DNA of 64,000 nt from Hygrocybe punicea (taxonomy: Eukaryota; Basidiomycota; Agaricomycetes; Agaricales; Hygrophoraceae): positions 1 through 64,000 of the forward strand of contig OY744466.1 of NCBI GenBank assembly GCA_963556145.1, given 5' to 3'. A program made the position numbers and the translations under genes. Position 1 is the first letter of the stretch. The number at the start of each line of letters is the position of its first letter. The notes beneath the pieces are model-generated. The model saw only the letters and a program-made list of their open reading frames with translations. It was not told the origin of the DNA and searched no databases. Positions 13,414 to 24,820 of the stretch are shown here, one piece after another.

Positions 13414-15009
13414 ACTGTGAGCTCAGTGTCCCCAGAGACGTAAAGTAACCGCGTCATAAGGCGCAGAATGCGAAAAGAGTTGAACGTGAGACGTGTGGCC
13501 CACCAAAGGATCTAAGCAGCGCACCGCCGTGGCTTTTAGCATGGTATTACATGATATGGTACCAAAAAAAGGGGGCTTGGCTTTCGACATACATCAATAA
13601 CCCAGCCTGCGAAGTCGCCAATCTCGCCACTCACTTCCCAGACTGCAACACACAGATCGACAAAATTCTCAACCTTGACGTTCCGTTCACCAGCTCGTGG
13701 GAAGCGAGTGCTGACTGTGAGGATCGCACGATATTCTTGCACTACCGAACGGGCAGTGTGCACCCAAGGCAGCGGTCGTCTCAGTTCTTGCGGCGGCAAT
13801 GGCGGCGACAAAGCGGATGTTGGCAAGGTGGTAGGGAGTGAGGATGACTTTGCGCGTAAGATAAGCGCCTGGAGATGAATGATGGAGATGACGGATCGAT
13901 GCTGAGTTCTGAAAGTCGCGGGCCAGTGACCGCTGCAAGACATGTAGTGCGATAGCCAAGGCCACACGGAATCCTCCTGTCCCTCTTTGATATCGCATGT
14001 CCGTGCAGTGAGAACGACGGCCCTCCAGATCAACCTCTAAATCCACCGCCAAAGCTCGCGAAATCGCGTCAAGGAAGGGAAGTCAATTTTGCCCACCCCT
14101 GAAGAAGAAATCGGAGGGACAGTGGATGGCAAGACGGCCGAGATCTCGGATTCAGCGATAGTGAGCAGGGGTAGCGCCGTGCGATAGGATGCCAGAGCCT
14201 TTTGGGGTTCCGTTGGAGAAAGAATTTCGTGGGCCATACCTGAGGAATGGTTGTCTAAATATATAACTACTCTGGCAGGAAAAAAAAATCATTACCCTGT
14301 AAACATAGACTCTGGATGGTGTCTGACATAGCCCAGGCTCTTCTGTCTCTGATTTCAGCAATCGATGTCAATGTATCTGGAGTAAAGCTACCTGCCCACG
14401 ACGAAGAAGAGTCAGTACCACCACCGGGCACCAGTACTGATAGGTTCGAACGTGTTGACGCAGGTGTGGGTATGTGACTCTGGACGTCGGGGAGATCGGG
14501 AATTTTTGAGATATGTGATAGGCATTCAGAGGGGCGACCAAGGGCGTAGGCATAGTACGCCAACGCGAAGTTCAATGTCTTCAATAAGATAGGAGAGGTA
14601 GTCCGTTAAATTGGTCATTTGCAAGAGCAGAGTGAGTGCGCACGTCAAAATTAGAACACGCCAGTTTCCTCAATGCCTCGTATCCGGCGGTGGCTTCCTC
14701 CATCCGTTCCTCCAGTAAAACGCACTCGTTCCCGAGAGAAAGAGAGCCGTATGGAGTGTCCTCGACACCATCTTGGTACTCGTCACTCGAATTCGCACCG
14801 AGCAGCAAAGCCAACGCCTGTGTCTGCAACGCGATTTCGGCCACATCTGCGGCGAAGCCCTTGCAATGCTTGTTGAGCTTACGGAGCAACTCTGACCAAG
14901 ATAAGACGACTCCGTAGGGTGTTTTGGCGGGAAATGACGCAGCCCATTGGCCTCCAGTGAGCGCAGATCTGAGCTGGGTCCAGTAATGGGCGTCTTTGGT
15001 CTGTGTCAC
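13414..15009 (-). pseudogene. YPP1: YPP1/TTC7-like cargo-transport protein, 5' part
   Basis: Exons 15009-14644, 14578-14296, 14239-13593 and 13511 to about 13414 join in phase through GT..AG introns. They give the N-terminal part of a YPP1-family TPR protein. Recognisable blocks are YWTQLRSALTGGQW at the N-terminus, LAYYAYALG, FRELWRW, SVVQEYRAIL, STRFPRAGERNVKVE and WWATRLTFNSFR. Known of the family: yeast Ypp1 and animal TTC7 scaffold the plasma-membrane PI4-kinase Stt4/PI4KA. An in-frame TAG at 14039-14037 lies between RELWRWI and RLIWRAV, where the family would have a residue such as Glu. The C-terminal TPR half is missing after about 13414. The combination of truncation and a stop makes it a relic, although its introns remain intact. 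The gene symbol would be YPP1 by fungal convention. Confidence 0.72.
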
Positions 15010-15269
15010 TGGGATTCTGGGTTCAAAATATGGTCAGTATTTTGGATTCCCAACGAGCTCGAGAAGCCCTACCCGTGTTCTGTCTCCACAGGATTGTTGG
15101 AGTGTTAATTTATTATTATTATTATAACTAAAAGTGTAAGACGGCGACGGACAGTAAGATTACAGCGTTTCACAGGCATTGCGGCAAAGCGTTGCATGCG
15201 TGCAGCGACGCGTTGCAAGCGTTGCATTGTTTATTCGTCAATTCCTAACTAACTGCCGCCTGTTTAGAC

Positions 15270-16540
15270 CACCCCACGACATCTTTCAACCCCCCGCACT
15301 TCGTTTGGACTGAAATACACAACCCGGTGCTGCCCAATCGCCCTTTCTCTCACTTTGACGCCCTCACCTCCCCCACCCAGTTGCTGCTGCTTCCACCCGC
15401 CGTTTTCGACCACCCACGACATCTTTCAACCCCCCGCACTTCGTTTGGACTGAAATCTACAGGCCAGTGCCACCCCATCGCCCTTTCTGTCACTTTGCCC
15501 CCCTCACCTCCCCCACTTTTTTTTCCCCAGTTCCGGCTGCTTCCACCCACCGTTTTCGACCACCTACGACATCTTTCAACGCCCCGCACCTCGTTTGGAC
15601 TGAAATCTACAGGCCAGTGCCACCCCATCGCCCTTTCTGTCACTTTGCTCCCCTCACCTCCCCCACTTCTTTTTCCCCAGTTCCGGCTGCTTCCATCTGC
15701 CGTTTGCGACCACCCACCACTTATTTCAACCCCCCGCACCTCGTTAGAACCAAATTTAACAAGAAGAGGATGCCCAATCTCCCGCGCCGTCACTTTCCCC
15801 CCCTTGACCTCCCCCGACTTTTTCGTCGGTTCCTACTGCTTCCACCTGCTGGTTTCGACAACCCACGGCACCCTCCAACCCCCCGCACCTTGTTCGGCAT
15901 CAACACAACAGGCCAGGGTGTCCCAGTCGCCTGTTCTCTCACTTTGCCCCACCCACCGCCCCTACAATTTTTTCATCGGTCCCTGCTGCTTCCACCCGCC
16001 GGTTCCGACTGCCCACGGCACCCCCCATAACCCTGCACCCCATTTGGCACCCGAACGTCTGGCCGGTGCTGCCCAACCACCCGCGCAATCACTCAGCCTG
16101 CCACCCCCAACCTTGTTTGGTGCCTCGACCCCAGCTGCATACGTTAACCCAGCTCAAACACGTACCTGAAAGCCCCCACGGCCCTCCTGCGACCCCTTCC
16201 CACCTCCCTCGGTCCACCGTTCCCGACCAAACTCGACCGTTCGGCCAAGATAGGTATTGTCTCTTTTTTGTCTGAATTTGATGCCTCAACTATGCAACCC
16301 CAGCCCAAACATGTCCCCCAATGCCCCCACGGCCCTCCTGCGACTCCCTCCCACCTCCTGCTGCCGAAATTTCGCGCCCAAACTCGAACGTGCGGCTAAA
16401 ATGGGTATTGTTTCTTTTTGACTGAATTTGACGCCTCTAGCCGAAATTTCTACGCTGCCCCGGCTCAACCACGTCCCCCAAGCCCCACGGCCCTCCTGCA
16501 ACCCTCTCCCACCAACGAAGTTACTGAAGCATTGGGCCAA
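15270..16540. repeat. Minisatellite, about 150-bp units
   Basis: Pyrimidine-rich tandem units recur at intervals of 140-150 bp. The anchor ATCTTTCAACCCCCCGCAC is at 15281 and 15421, with a variant at 15571 and diverged copies to about 16500. Units contain CCGGCTGCTTCCACC and CTGAAAT blocks. The long frames across it are repeat translations rich in Pro, Ser and His and are not considered genes. Confidence 0.85.
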
Positions 16541-16619
16541 AATAGGTAGTCACGTGCATTAGTTTATTTGTATATATTGGGTGTAAGTTGATTGTGCTTT
16601 TGAACCCGAACCACCATCT

Positions 16620-18140
16620 CCCTGTGAAAGTGACCTCTGCACACAGCAGAGTGCCAGCAAAACGGAAAGTTTTGTCACTTTGCAGGTTGCCAGACCTCAG
16701 CCCCTGCCTTGCAGGTGGTCAATCCAGAACGGAAAGTCCTTGGTTGGTCTGGTGGGATGTTCTTGGTCCAGTAGTTTGTTCTTGGTTAGCCCAGTAAGCC
16801 TGGTAGGTTGCTTGTTCTTTCTGTCTCTTTGCCTAATAACACCCCCCTGCATGGTGACCTCTGCTGTGAGCAGAGTGCCAGCAAAACGGAAAGTTTTGTC
16901 ACCATGCAGGGTTGCCGGACCTCAGCCCCTGCCTCGCAGGTGGTCATTCCAGAACGGAAAGTTCTTGGTTGGTCCGGTGGGCTGTTCTTGGTTGACCCGA
17001 TCTGTTGTTCTTCTTTGGTTAGCCCAGTAAGCCTGGTAGGTTGCTGGGTCTTTTCATCTGTTTGCCTAATAACACCCCCCTGCATGGTGACCTCTGCTTT
17101 GAGCAGAGTGCCAGCAAAACGGAAAGTTTTGTCACCATGCAGGGTTGCCGGACCTCAGCCCCTGCCTCGCAGGTGGTCATTCCAGAACGGAAAGTTCTTG
17201 GTTGGTCTGGTGGGATGTTCTTGGTCCAGTAGTTTGTTCTTAGTTAGCCCAGTAAGCCTGGTAGGTTGCTTGTTCTTTCTGTCTCTTTACCTAATAACAC
17301 CCCCCTGCATGGTGACCTCTGCTGTGAGCAGAGTGCCAGCAAAACGGAAAGTTTTGTCACCATGCAGGGTTGCTGGACCTCAGCCCCTGCCTCGCAGGTG
17401 GTCAATCCAGAATGGAAAGTTCTTGGTTGGTCCGGTGGGCTGTTCTTGGTTGACCCGATCTGTTGTTCTTCTTTGGTTAGCCCAGTAAGCCTGGTAGGTT
17501 GCTGGGTCTTTTCATCTGTTTGCCTAATAACACCCCCCTGCATGGTGACCTCTGCTGTGAGCAGAGTGCCAGCAAAACGGAAAGTTTTGTCACCATGCAG
17601 GGTTGCCGGACCTCAGCCCCTGCCTCGCAGGTGGTCAATCCAGAACGGAAAGTTCTTGGTTGGTCCGGTGGGCTGTTCTTGGTTGGTCCGGTGGGCTGTT
17701 CTTGGTTGGCCCGATGCATTGTTTGTTTTTGGTTAGCCCAGTAAGCCTGGTAGGTTGCTTGTTCTTTCTGTCTCTTTGCCTAATAACACCCCCCTGCATG
17801 GTGACCTCTGCTGTGAGCAGAGTGCCAGCAAAACGGAAAGTTTTGTCACCATGCAGGGTTGCTGGACCTCAGCCCCTGCCTCGCAGGTGGTCAATCCAGA
17901 ATGGAAAGTTCTGGTTGGTCCAGTGGGTTGTTCTTGGTTAGCCCAGTAAGCCTAACAACACCCCCTTCGTGGTGACCTCTGCTGTGAGCAGAGTGCCAGC
18001 GAAACAAAAAGTTTCGTCACCATGCAGGGTTGCCGGACCTTAGCCCCTGCCTTGCAGGTGGTCAGTGTAGAATGGTTAGTTCTCCCTCATGTAGCGACCT
18101 CTGCTGTAATCAGAGTGCCAGCGAAACACACACCGGAGAT
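16620..18140. repeat. 225-256-bp tandem repeat carrying a nested hairpin
   Basis: About seven tandem units; TGCATGG recurs at 16848, 17081, 17306, 17539 and 17795. Each full unit contains an inverted repeat, CCTGCATGGTGAC ... GTCACCATGCAGG, enclosing a second one, CTCTGCT ... AGCAGAG, so each unit could fold into a compound hairpin. Unit length varies with small indels in the TTCTTGGTTGG spacer. Outer units (16620, 17960, 18090) are diverged. Open frames here are repeat artefacts. Confidence 0.88.
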
Positions 18141-18651
18141 GAATGAGGTTATTTTGCGATCAAATAATACACAGATATCCAGTCACTATGAGTTGTCATC
18201 TCACTTGTGACCATAGAAGAGAGAATTTTCATACACATTGCATGCCGCTTTCGTGTGTATCCAATCTGTGTAACAATCGCAATGTGGTTGGTTCACTGAC
18301 ATCACCACCATGAGCTACCAGTAGTGCTGCTTGTATTTCACTCAGGAACAGATCAGCCTGCCAGCTGCCACGGGTGCGTTCAATAAGAGGAAGTGATGAG
18401 CATGACGCTGTGTTGATTTAGCAATATCAGAACTCACTGCCACATCCATATCATCAAGTGTTCAAGGCTGACCAGGTACCAAAGCACTTTGACTATGATT
18501 CTTGTTATTCCAGTTCCTTTTTGTGTTAGTATGTAGTCTACACAGCAATAGGTTCATTTAGGAGCTGTTCTTATATCCAGAGTTAAGCCATTTCCTATGC
18601 AACACCCAAGGTATCAGAGTAACAACAATACTCATATTCTGATACAATGTA
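18141..18651. other. No gene recognised
   Basis: Unique-looking AT-rich DNA between the hairpin minisatellite and the decayed minus-strand gene. I see no open frame or motif of note. Confidence 0.5.
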
Positions 18652-19324
18652 CTATTTTTTCTGCTGGATCAAAATTTTCTTTGTCTCACGAAGCTTTTTC
18701 TTAGCCTCATTGATTTCTCCTTGTAAAAATGCTTCCTCCCCGTCGTTTGGTATATTCCCCAATAGGTGGTCCCAAAAACCGAGCTCTGCCTCTATCTCCT
18801 TCGTAACACTGACTTCCTGTTCTACTGACGACCCATAAGCCAGACTTCAACAGCACCATTCCAAGTCAGAGTTTAAACATTCAAATGGTCAAGCATGGTC
18901 TGAGTCTTGTGTTTCTTCTCACATGAGTGGCCTGAGGAAATTAGTCTCAACTCTATCTGAAGCAAAAATTGAGGGTTTACTAGCCTTCCTCAATCTTCTC
19001 GGTGTCAACAACCTTACCACGTTTCCTGCGTGATCTTACTGTGGAGGGTGCTATCCACATGACTGGATCTAGCTGAAGAATCCTAGTTCCACCAATTGTG
19101 GGGTGGTAGACACGCTTTGAAGGGTCAACCTCCTTCCAATCTTCTACAGACCGAACGTAGAGCTGCTGTTCAGCACCTCACAACCGGTATATGTCGCCTG
19201 TTGAACCAATATCATTTCCAGGTTTTTGATTGCCAGTGAAAATATTGAAATCTATAATTTCTTTCCGAACCCAGAACTTTGATTTGTAGGAAGAAGGTGC
19301 AGGGTGTTCAGAGTTGGAGTTCAT
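18652..19324 (-). pseudogene. Decayed hypothetical gene
   Basis: Two minus-strand blocks read as protein. The first, 19324-18980, starts at ATG and gives charged, ordered sequence (YKSKFWVRKEIIDFNIF, then DPSKRVYHPTIGGTRIL). It is broken by an in-frame TGA at 19180-19178 in the context YRL-stop-GAEQQL, which a single C>T change from CGA (Arg) would produce. The second, about 18838-18652, is a Lys/Glu-rich helical tail (EINEAKKKLRETKKILIQQKK in pieces) ending in TAG. The intron between them is not resolved. I do not recognise the family. It could be a minor gene of a mobile element. Confidence 0.45.
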
Positions 19325-19530
19325 GGTGTTGCTAGTGTGATTTTAGCAAGGTAACAAAATGATCATGTGCATTTTATTTTTTGATTCCCTGGCTCAGGGC
19401 TGTTGTGAAACTTATTATCTTAGGTAAATTACACAAAAAAGGTATACACAAAAAAAGTATAGACAAACATTATTAAAGATTTTATCATAGATTGGTCGCA
19501 TTGAACATCAAGCTTCACATAAAATGATAA

Positions 19531-19660
19531 GTTTAGAGTTGCAACGCCCGTTGCATGCTTTGCAACGCCCGTTGCATGCCTTGCAAAGCCCGTTGCATGC
19601 CTTGCAACACCCGTTGCATGATTTGCAACACCCATTGCATGATTTGCAATGCTTGTTGCA
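19531..19660. repeat. 21-bp tandem repeat, six units
   Basis: Units of TTGCAACGCCCGTTGCATGC type, each itself containing the inverted pair TTGCAA/TTGCAT around GCCCG. The same GTTGCA-rich wording appears at about 15185-15230, just before the 150-bp minisatellite, suggesting a common seed sequence. Confidence 0.8.
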
Positions 19661-19865
19661 GAGATGGTTAGCAGTTGGAGAATCAGTCTGAAAATGCCTG
19701 GCTGGTCTGGTGGAGCATCGTTGCCTGACTGTAGATGTCCCCTCCCTTCCTTATTCTTGAATAACTGTAAATTACACAATGCCTGGATGCTCTCATCAAT
19801 TCTTAAGGACTCCATTAGTTCAATGTGGTCCTTTGATTTCACTTCCAGTTGTACTGCTATGACCA

Positions 19866-19927
19866 GTCACAAGTGTGACATCACGTCTGGGCACCCAGAC
19901 GTGACGTCACAAGTGTGATGTCACAGC
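19866..19927. other. Palindrome cluster with TGACGTCA
   Basis: A 10-bp perfect inverted repeat, CACGTCTGGG/CCCAGACGTG, has a CA spacer and is bordered by GTGACATCACG and TGACGTCACAAGTGTGATGTCAC. TGACGTCA is the classical CRE/bZIP core, but function here is only a possibility. Confidence 0.6.
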
Positions 19928-19959
19928 TGGTGATCATTGTGACTCGCCTCCCTGGAAGT

Positions 19960-20889
19960 TGGTTGTTCAAGCCATTCAAGACTCACTGGAGACGATGTTG
20001 AAGGCTTGGGAATGGAGTGCCATGTATGACCAGCACGCCCAGGCCAATGATCTATTTATCAGAATGACAGTCGATCTCTGGCTTACCGTGGTGGACGATG
20101 CATGTATGGTCTACCTCCCAAGCCCACCACCCTTCAACAAGCCATGGAATGTTGGACGGTACAAGCCATCCAGGCATCTTTTCGTAATTGCATGTTCGTG
20201 GCTTCAAGAATCTTCAAGGTGCAAAGACGGGACAAAAACAGTCTTCTTTTTGCTCCATGCTCTCCATCTTTTTCCCAGCTCCCCATGCTGGTTTCAATGC
20301 CAACTCTGTTTGGCAGCCATTGATGGATAAGGGTTACATTTGGGAATATCATCATCTGTGCAAGACCCTCTCTGAGCGTTGTCTCCTCGAGATTAAGACG
20401 GGGCTTGGCATCATCTTTGCTCACCTTCAGTGTCTTCCTGTCAGCAAATGATGCCAGGAAGGTGGAAGGAGATGCGGAACGATATGGAAAACACGCAACG
20501 GTTACATTGAGCTGGTGACCAACTCCAGATACTACAAGCTGGTGAGGATTGGGAATGCCACCAGAGAGAAGAAACTAGTGAGAAGGAGGGTAAAGGCTTC
20601 CACAGCTGTGATAGCTGCCAAATTGGATCAAGAGCATCGTGGAATCCCATACAAAGTAAGCAGACGTGAATACAGGGATCGTCAAAAGTCCTGGAAGAAG
20701 GCAAATTTCCGTAAGCCTCCAGCAAGAAGACAGGAGGTCCAATCTGAGGAGAGCAGTGTCGGTGAAAGCAACGGTGATTCCACTGATGACAGTGATGATA
20801 TGGAACAGGATGATGGTGGCAGTGGGAGTTCAGAGAGTGAGAAGAGTGGTGATACATGTTCAGAGAATGATGAGACAGGTTCAGAGTAG
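19960..20889 (+). pseudogene. Decayed hypothetical gene with acidic C-terminus
   Basis: Protein-like pieces follow one another on the plus strand but in shifting frames: IQDSLETMLKAWEWSAMYD (about 19970), a block with WQPLMDKGYIWEYHHL (about 20310), and RTGLGI-like KTGLGIIFAHLQCL. After an in-frame TGA at 20449-20451 comes a basic stretch (NSRYYKLVRIGNATREKKL, about 20520) with an acidic, Ser-rich tail rich in DDS and EES ending at 20889. The GYIWEY...TGLGI pattern resembles conserved C-terminal regions of hypothetical proteins in agaricomycete mobile elements, but I cannot name the family. It has at least two frame breaks. Confidence 0.4.
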
Positions 20890-20949
20890 TAGTGTCTAGA
20901 CAGTCAGCAGCATGAAAATACTTGTCCTAGAGGGTATTGAACCATTAGA

Positions 20950-21900
20950 TATCAATGGAATCATCTTCAAGACGGTTTTATGAATGTATTGTTGAGATAT
21001 AGCAATGTCCTCCTTGTACCCCCTGTTATAGCACAGGTTCTTGGCCAGCTAGGAACCTCAAATCACTTTTCCTAGAGGTTATTTCACCATGGGATCTCAA
21101 TGGAGTCATCTCCGGGTCCATTTTGTGCATGCATTCTTGAGATATAGCAATGTGCTCCTCATACCCCCCTGCCATAGCACAGGTTCCTGGCCAGCTAGCA
21201 ACCTCAAATCATTTGTTCTAGGCTATTTGATCACCACATTCTGTACAAATGATCTCCTGGATACTTTGGTGAATGCATTCTTGAGATACACCAATGTGCT
21301 CGTCATACCCCTCTGGCATAGCACAGGTTCCTGGCTGGCTAGTGACACCAAATCACTTGTACTAGGGGTTATTTGACCATGGGATTGCAATGGAATCATC
21401 TCCCAGACCCTTTTATGAATGTATTCTTGAGATACCGCCATGTGCTCCTCATACCCCCCTAGTATAGCACATGTTCCTGGCCAGCTAGGAACCTCTAATC
21501 ACCTGTTCTGGGGGTTATTTCACCATGGGATTGCAATGGAGTCATTTCCCGGACCCTTTTATGAATGTATTCTTGAGATACAGGCATGTGCTCCTCATAC
21601 CCCCCTTGTACAGCACATGTTCCTGGCCAGCTAGGAATCTGAAATCACTTGTTCTGGGGGTTATTTAACCATGGGAATGCAATGGAGCCATCTCCCGGAC
21701 CCTTTTATGAATTCATTCTTGAGATATGCCCATGTGCTCCTCATACCCCCCTTGTATAGCACATGTTCCAGGGCAGCTAGTAACCTCAAATCACTTGTTC
21801 TAGGGGCTATTTGATCACCACATTCCATTGAAATGATCTTCCAGACCATTTTGTGAATGCATTCTTGAGATATGCCAATGTGCTCCCCATACCCCCTTCT
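20950..21900. repeat. 146-bp tandem repeat, about six to seven units
   Basis: Anchor GCACAGGTTCCTGGCCAGCT (or GCACATG variant) falls at 21031, 21177, 21321, 21467, 21613 and 21759, so the unit is 144-146 bp. Units carry TTCTTGAGATAT, CTCATACCCCCC and ATGGGATTGCAATGG segments. Reading frames over it are artefacts. Confidence 0.9.
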
Positions 21901-22056
21901 ACCCCTTGTTTGCACTATAGCTCCAAAACCGGTCCGCCAATTTTGTTCAAAATTTGCACAGGACATCTCATGGGTTATATGATGACTCTAAACCATCCCA
22001 CCAAGTCAGATTTTGGTGCAAATTTTCCAATGCATTGCTACCAGGCATATATAAAA
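21898..22056 (+). repeat. Dispersed repeat, copy 1 (next to 58-bp array)
   Basis: Segment with CCGGTCCGCCAATTTTGTTC, then ACATCTCATGGGTTAT and a TATATAAAA just before the 58-bp array. It is related to 26886-27030, sharing ATAG(C), CGGTCCGCC(A/G)ATTT, an ACA..CACCTC/CATCTC block and TGCAA.ATTT in the same order. Function is unknown. Confidence 0.5.
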
Positions 22057-22280
22057 GCGTATGGAATTCATTTCTAACGGCTTCAAAAATCTACTATACT
22101 ACTACGAGAAAAAAGCGTATGGAATTCATTTCTAACGGCTTCAAAAATCTACTATACTACTACGAGAAAAAAGCGTATGGAATTCATTTCTAACGGCTTC
22201 AAAAATCTACTATACTACTACGAGAAAAAAGCGTATGGAATTCATTTCTAACGGCTTCAAAAATCTACTATACTACTACA
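22057..22280. repeat. 58-bp tandem array, four units
   Basis: Four near-identical 58-bp units start GCGTATGGAATTC at 22057, 22115, 22173 and 22231. The unit contains CTAACGG and ends TACTACG. The last unit exits as TACTACAGTTAATAG. The exit and the internal words resemble those of the 80-bp satellite at the left end of the window. Confidence 0.95.
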
Positions 22281-22899
22281 GTTAATAGAAAAATGTGACG
22301 AAATGCTTGCCTTGACATTTGTTTGCTCATCATATTGATGATTGTCAGAACCTCTCACAAAACTCGATATTGTCCTTTCAGTAATCATCATTTCCTGTGT
22401 CTTTTGGAAGCAATAACCTCCAATTCAGCTGTCTTTATGCTTCTATCTGTGGCAATGAGTGTGAAAAACTTGAAATATGCTGGTGAAACTCAGCAATGCT
22501 GCCGATCATGTGCTTACATAATCCGGCACACCCAATTATGACATTCATGTTACTTGTCTTAATTATACCTATGATTATCTTGGCTGCCACAGTTGCAACA
22601 GTCATTTAATGTTGCTTCGTGATGTGATGCCCCATGATAGAAGATCCACCGGGAGTTACCCACAGGACAAGCATACTCCCTCCATGGCAACATGGTCTTC
22701 CCTCGGGCATATTGCTTCAGATGACTCGCATCTCCATATAGTTGTCCTCATCCACCTGCACTTCACCCTCCTTTCGTAACCAGCAAACATCCTGCCAACT
22801 ACTACTGTCTGAGCATGCTTGACCCAGCAGCCAGCCGATTCTCCATAACCCAGCGTTCATTTGGCCAATCAATGTAAGGGACTGCACCATCTAAGCGTG
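22281..22899. other. No gene recognised
   Basis: Unique-looking DNA with short open frames only. No motif was recognised on either strand. Confidence 0.5.
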
Positions 22900-24520
22900 C
22901 TCGACTCATGGACGTACACATTGGTCACTGCAGACGTGAAGCCGCCACTCGAGCATGCTTGACTTGCAGACTAAAAAGCCGCGAGTCGAGCATGCTCGAC
23001 CTGCGGACATCAATATGTCCAATGCCATTCCCCTCCATCCATGCATGGCTCTGTGTCAGTTTATATGATATGGACTTCATCAACTCTCAGTGGCCACAGG
23101 TAGGTATGCTCAAAACACTAGACAAAGTGTTTGGTGCATATCTTGTTCAATACTTGTCCGTTTTGCATGATCCGCGGCTTAAAATGACCGCACGAATGAT
23201 CTCCACTGATCCACCAGGGAGCCGCGGGTCGAGCATGCTCGAGTCGCGGCGTGTTGGTCCGTGAATCAAAATCATGTTCAAGTCACTGCTTGTCTGTCCG
23301 TGGGTTGAGCATGCTCGAGTTGCGGCGTGTTGGTCCGTGAATCAATCATGTTCAAGTCACTGCTTGTCTGTCCGCGGGTCGAGCATGCTCGAGTCGCGGC
23401 TTGTCCGTCTGGGGGGTTGAGCACACTCAAGTCAAGGCTTGTATGTCAACGGGTCGAGCATGCTCAAGTCACAGCTTGTCTGTCCGTGGGTCGAGCATGC
23501 TTGACTCACGGCTTGTCCGTCTGGGGGTTGAGCACACTCAAGTCAAGGCTTGTATGTCAACGGGTCAAGCATGCTCAAGTCACAGCTTGTCTGTCCGCGG
23601 GTCGAGCATGCTCGACTCGCGGCTTGTATGTCCACAGAATGAGCACACTCACGTCATGGCTTGTATGTCAACAGGCCGAGTGTGCTCAAGTCATGGCTTG
23701 TCTGTCCACAGGTCAAGCATGCTTGAGTCGCGGCTTGTATGTCTGTGGGTTGAGCACCCTCAACTCACAGCTTGTCTGTGTGTGGATTGAGCATACTCAA
23801 GTCATGGCTTGTCTGTCTGCAGGTTGAGCATGCTCAAGTCATGGCTTGTCTGTCCATGAATCAAGCATGCTCAAGTCACGGCTTGTCTGTGCGCGGGTCG
23901 AGCATGCTCGAGTCGCGGCTTGTATGTCCACGGGTTGAGCACACTCAAGTCATGGCTTGTATGTCAACAGGTCGAGCATGCTCAAGTAATGGCTTGTCTG
24001 TCCACATGTCGAGCATGCTTGAGTCGTGATTTGTATGTCCATGGGTTGAGCACCGTCAAGTGATACCTTGTCTGTCAGCCGATTGAGCATACTCAAGTCA
24101 TGGCTTGTCTGTCCACAGGTTGAGCACGCTCAAGTCAAGGCTTGTCTGTCCATATGTTAAGCACGCTTGAGTGGTGGCTTGTATGTCTGTTGGTTGAGCA
24201 CGCACATGTCCCAGCTTGTCTGTCTGTGGGTCAAGCATGCTCAAGTCACTGCATGAGCATGCTTGAGTCACAGCTTGTATGTCTATGAGTCGAGTATGCT
24301 TAAGTCAAAGCTTGTCTGTCTACCAGTTGAACACACTGGAGTCGTGGCTTATTGGTCTGTGGGTCAAGCATGCTCAACCTGTGGCTTCATGTCTGCAGCA
24401 TCCAATGTGTGCTTCTGTGGGTCGAGCATGCTGGAGTGACAGCTTATTGGTCCGCGAGTCGAGCATGCTCGACCCACGGCTGCCATGTCTGTCGGGTCAG
24501 CATCCTCGAGTTGTTGGAAT
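22900..24520. repeat. 37-bp palindromic repeat array
   Basis: More than thirty imperfect 37-bp units of the form GTC..GCTTGTCTGTCC.. .GGTCGAGCATGCTC. Each carries the 10-bp palindrome GAGCATGCTC or a decayed form such as GAGCACACTC. Around 24455 the palindrome extends outward (GAGTCGAGCATGCTCGAC). Units are clearly periodic from about 23270 to 24470 and sparser from 22900. Differences between units are mostly transitions at the CpG and GCATGC core. A related array is at 57640-58140. Overlapping frames are repeat translations. Confidence 0.9.
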
Positions 24521-24820
24521 CTTAGATGTATCATACAAAGACATACTTAATATATGTCTATTCATTGAGTGTGTTTGATGCACCGAATGCAGATGCCTGC
24601 AATCCAAGTACAGGCAAATTGCAGAATGCTATAGCTTGATTCCGCGGGTCGAGTAAGCTCAACCCGCGCATATGTTTCCACCGCTGTACCACACAGCATT
24701 CACAGGGCCAAAAACGTATGCGTAGTGGGTGACATTTTCTATTTCTCACAAGCCCAACGCTAGTCTTAGCCTAACTCTTTTACAAAACACTATATATAAT
24801 GAGAAAATGAGCGAGAGCAA

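Noticed and set aside
15327..17949. Several 100-280-codon frames rich in Pro, His, Cys and Trp
   Set aside because: All coincide with the 150-bp and 225-256-bp minisatellites and have no domain or splice structure.
22900..24520. CRISPR-like regular repeat/spacer pattern
   Set aside because: Units are contiguous 37-bp palindromic repeats without unique spacers, the host is eukaryotic (spliced genes), and no Cas-like gene exists.
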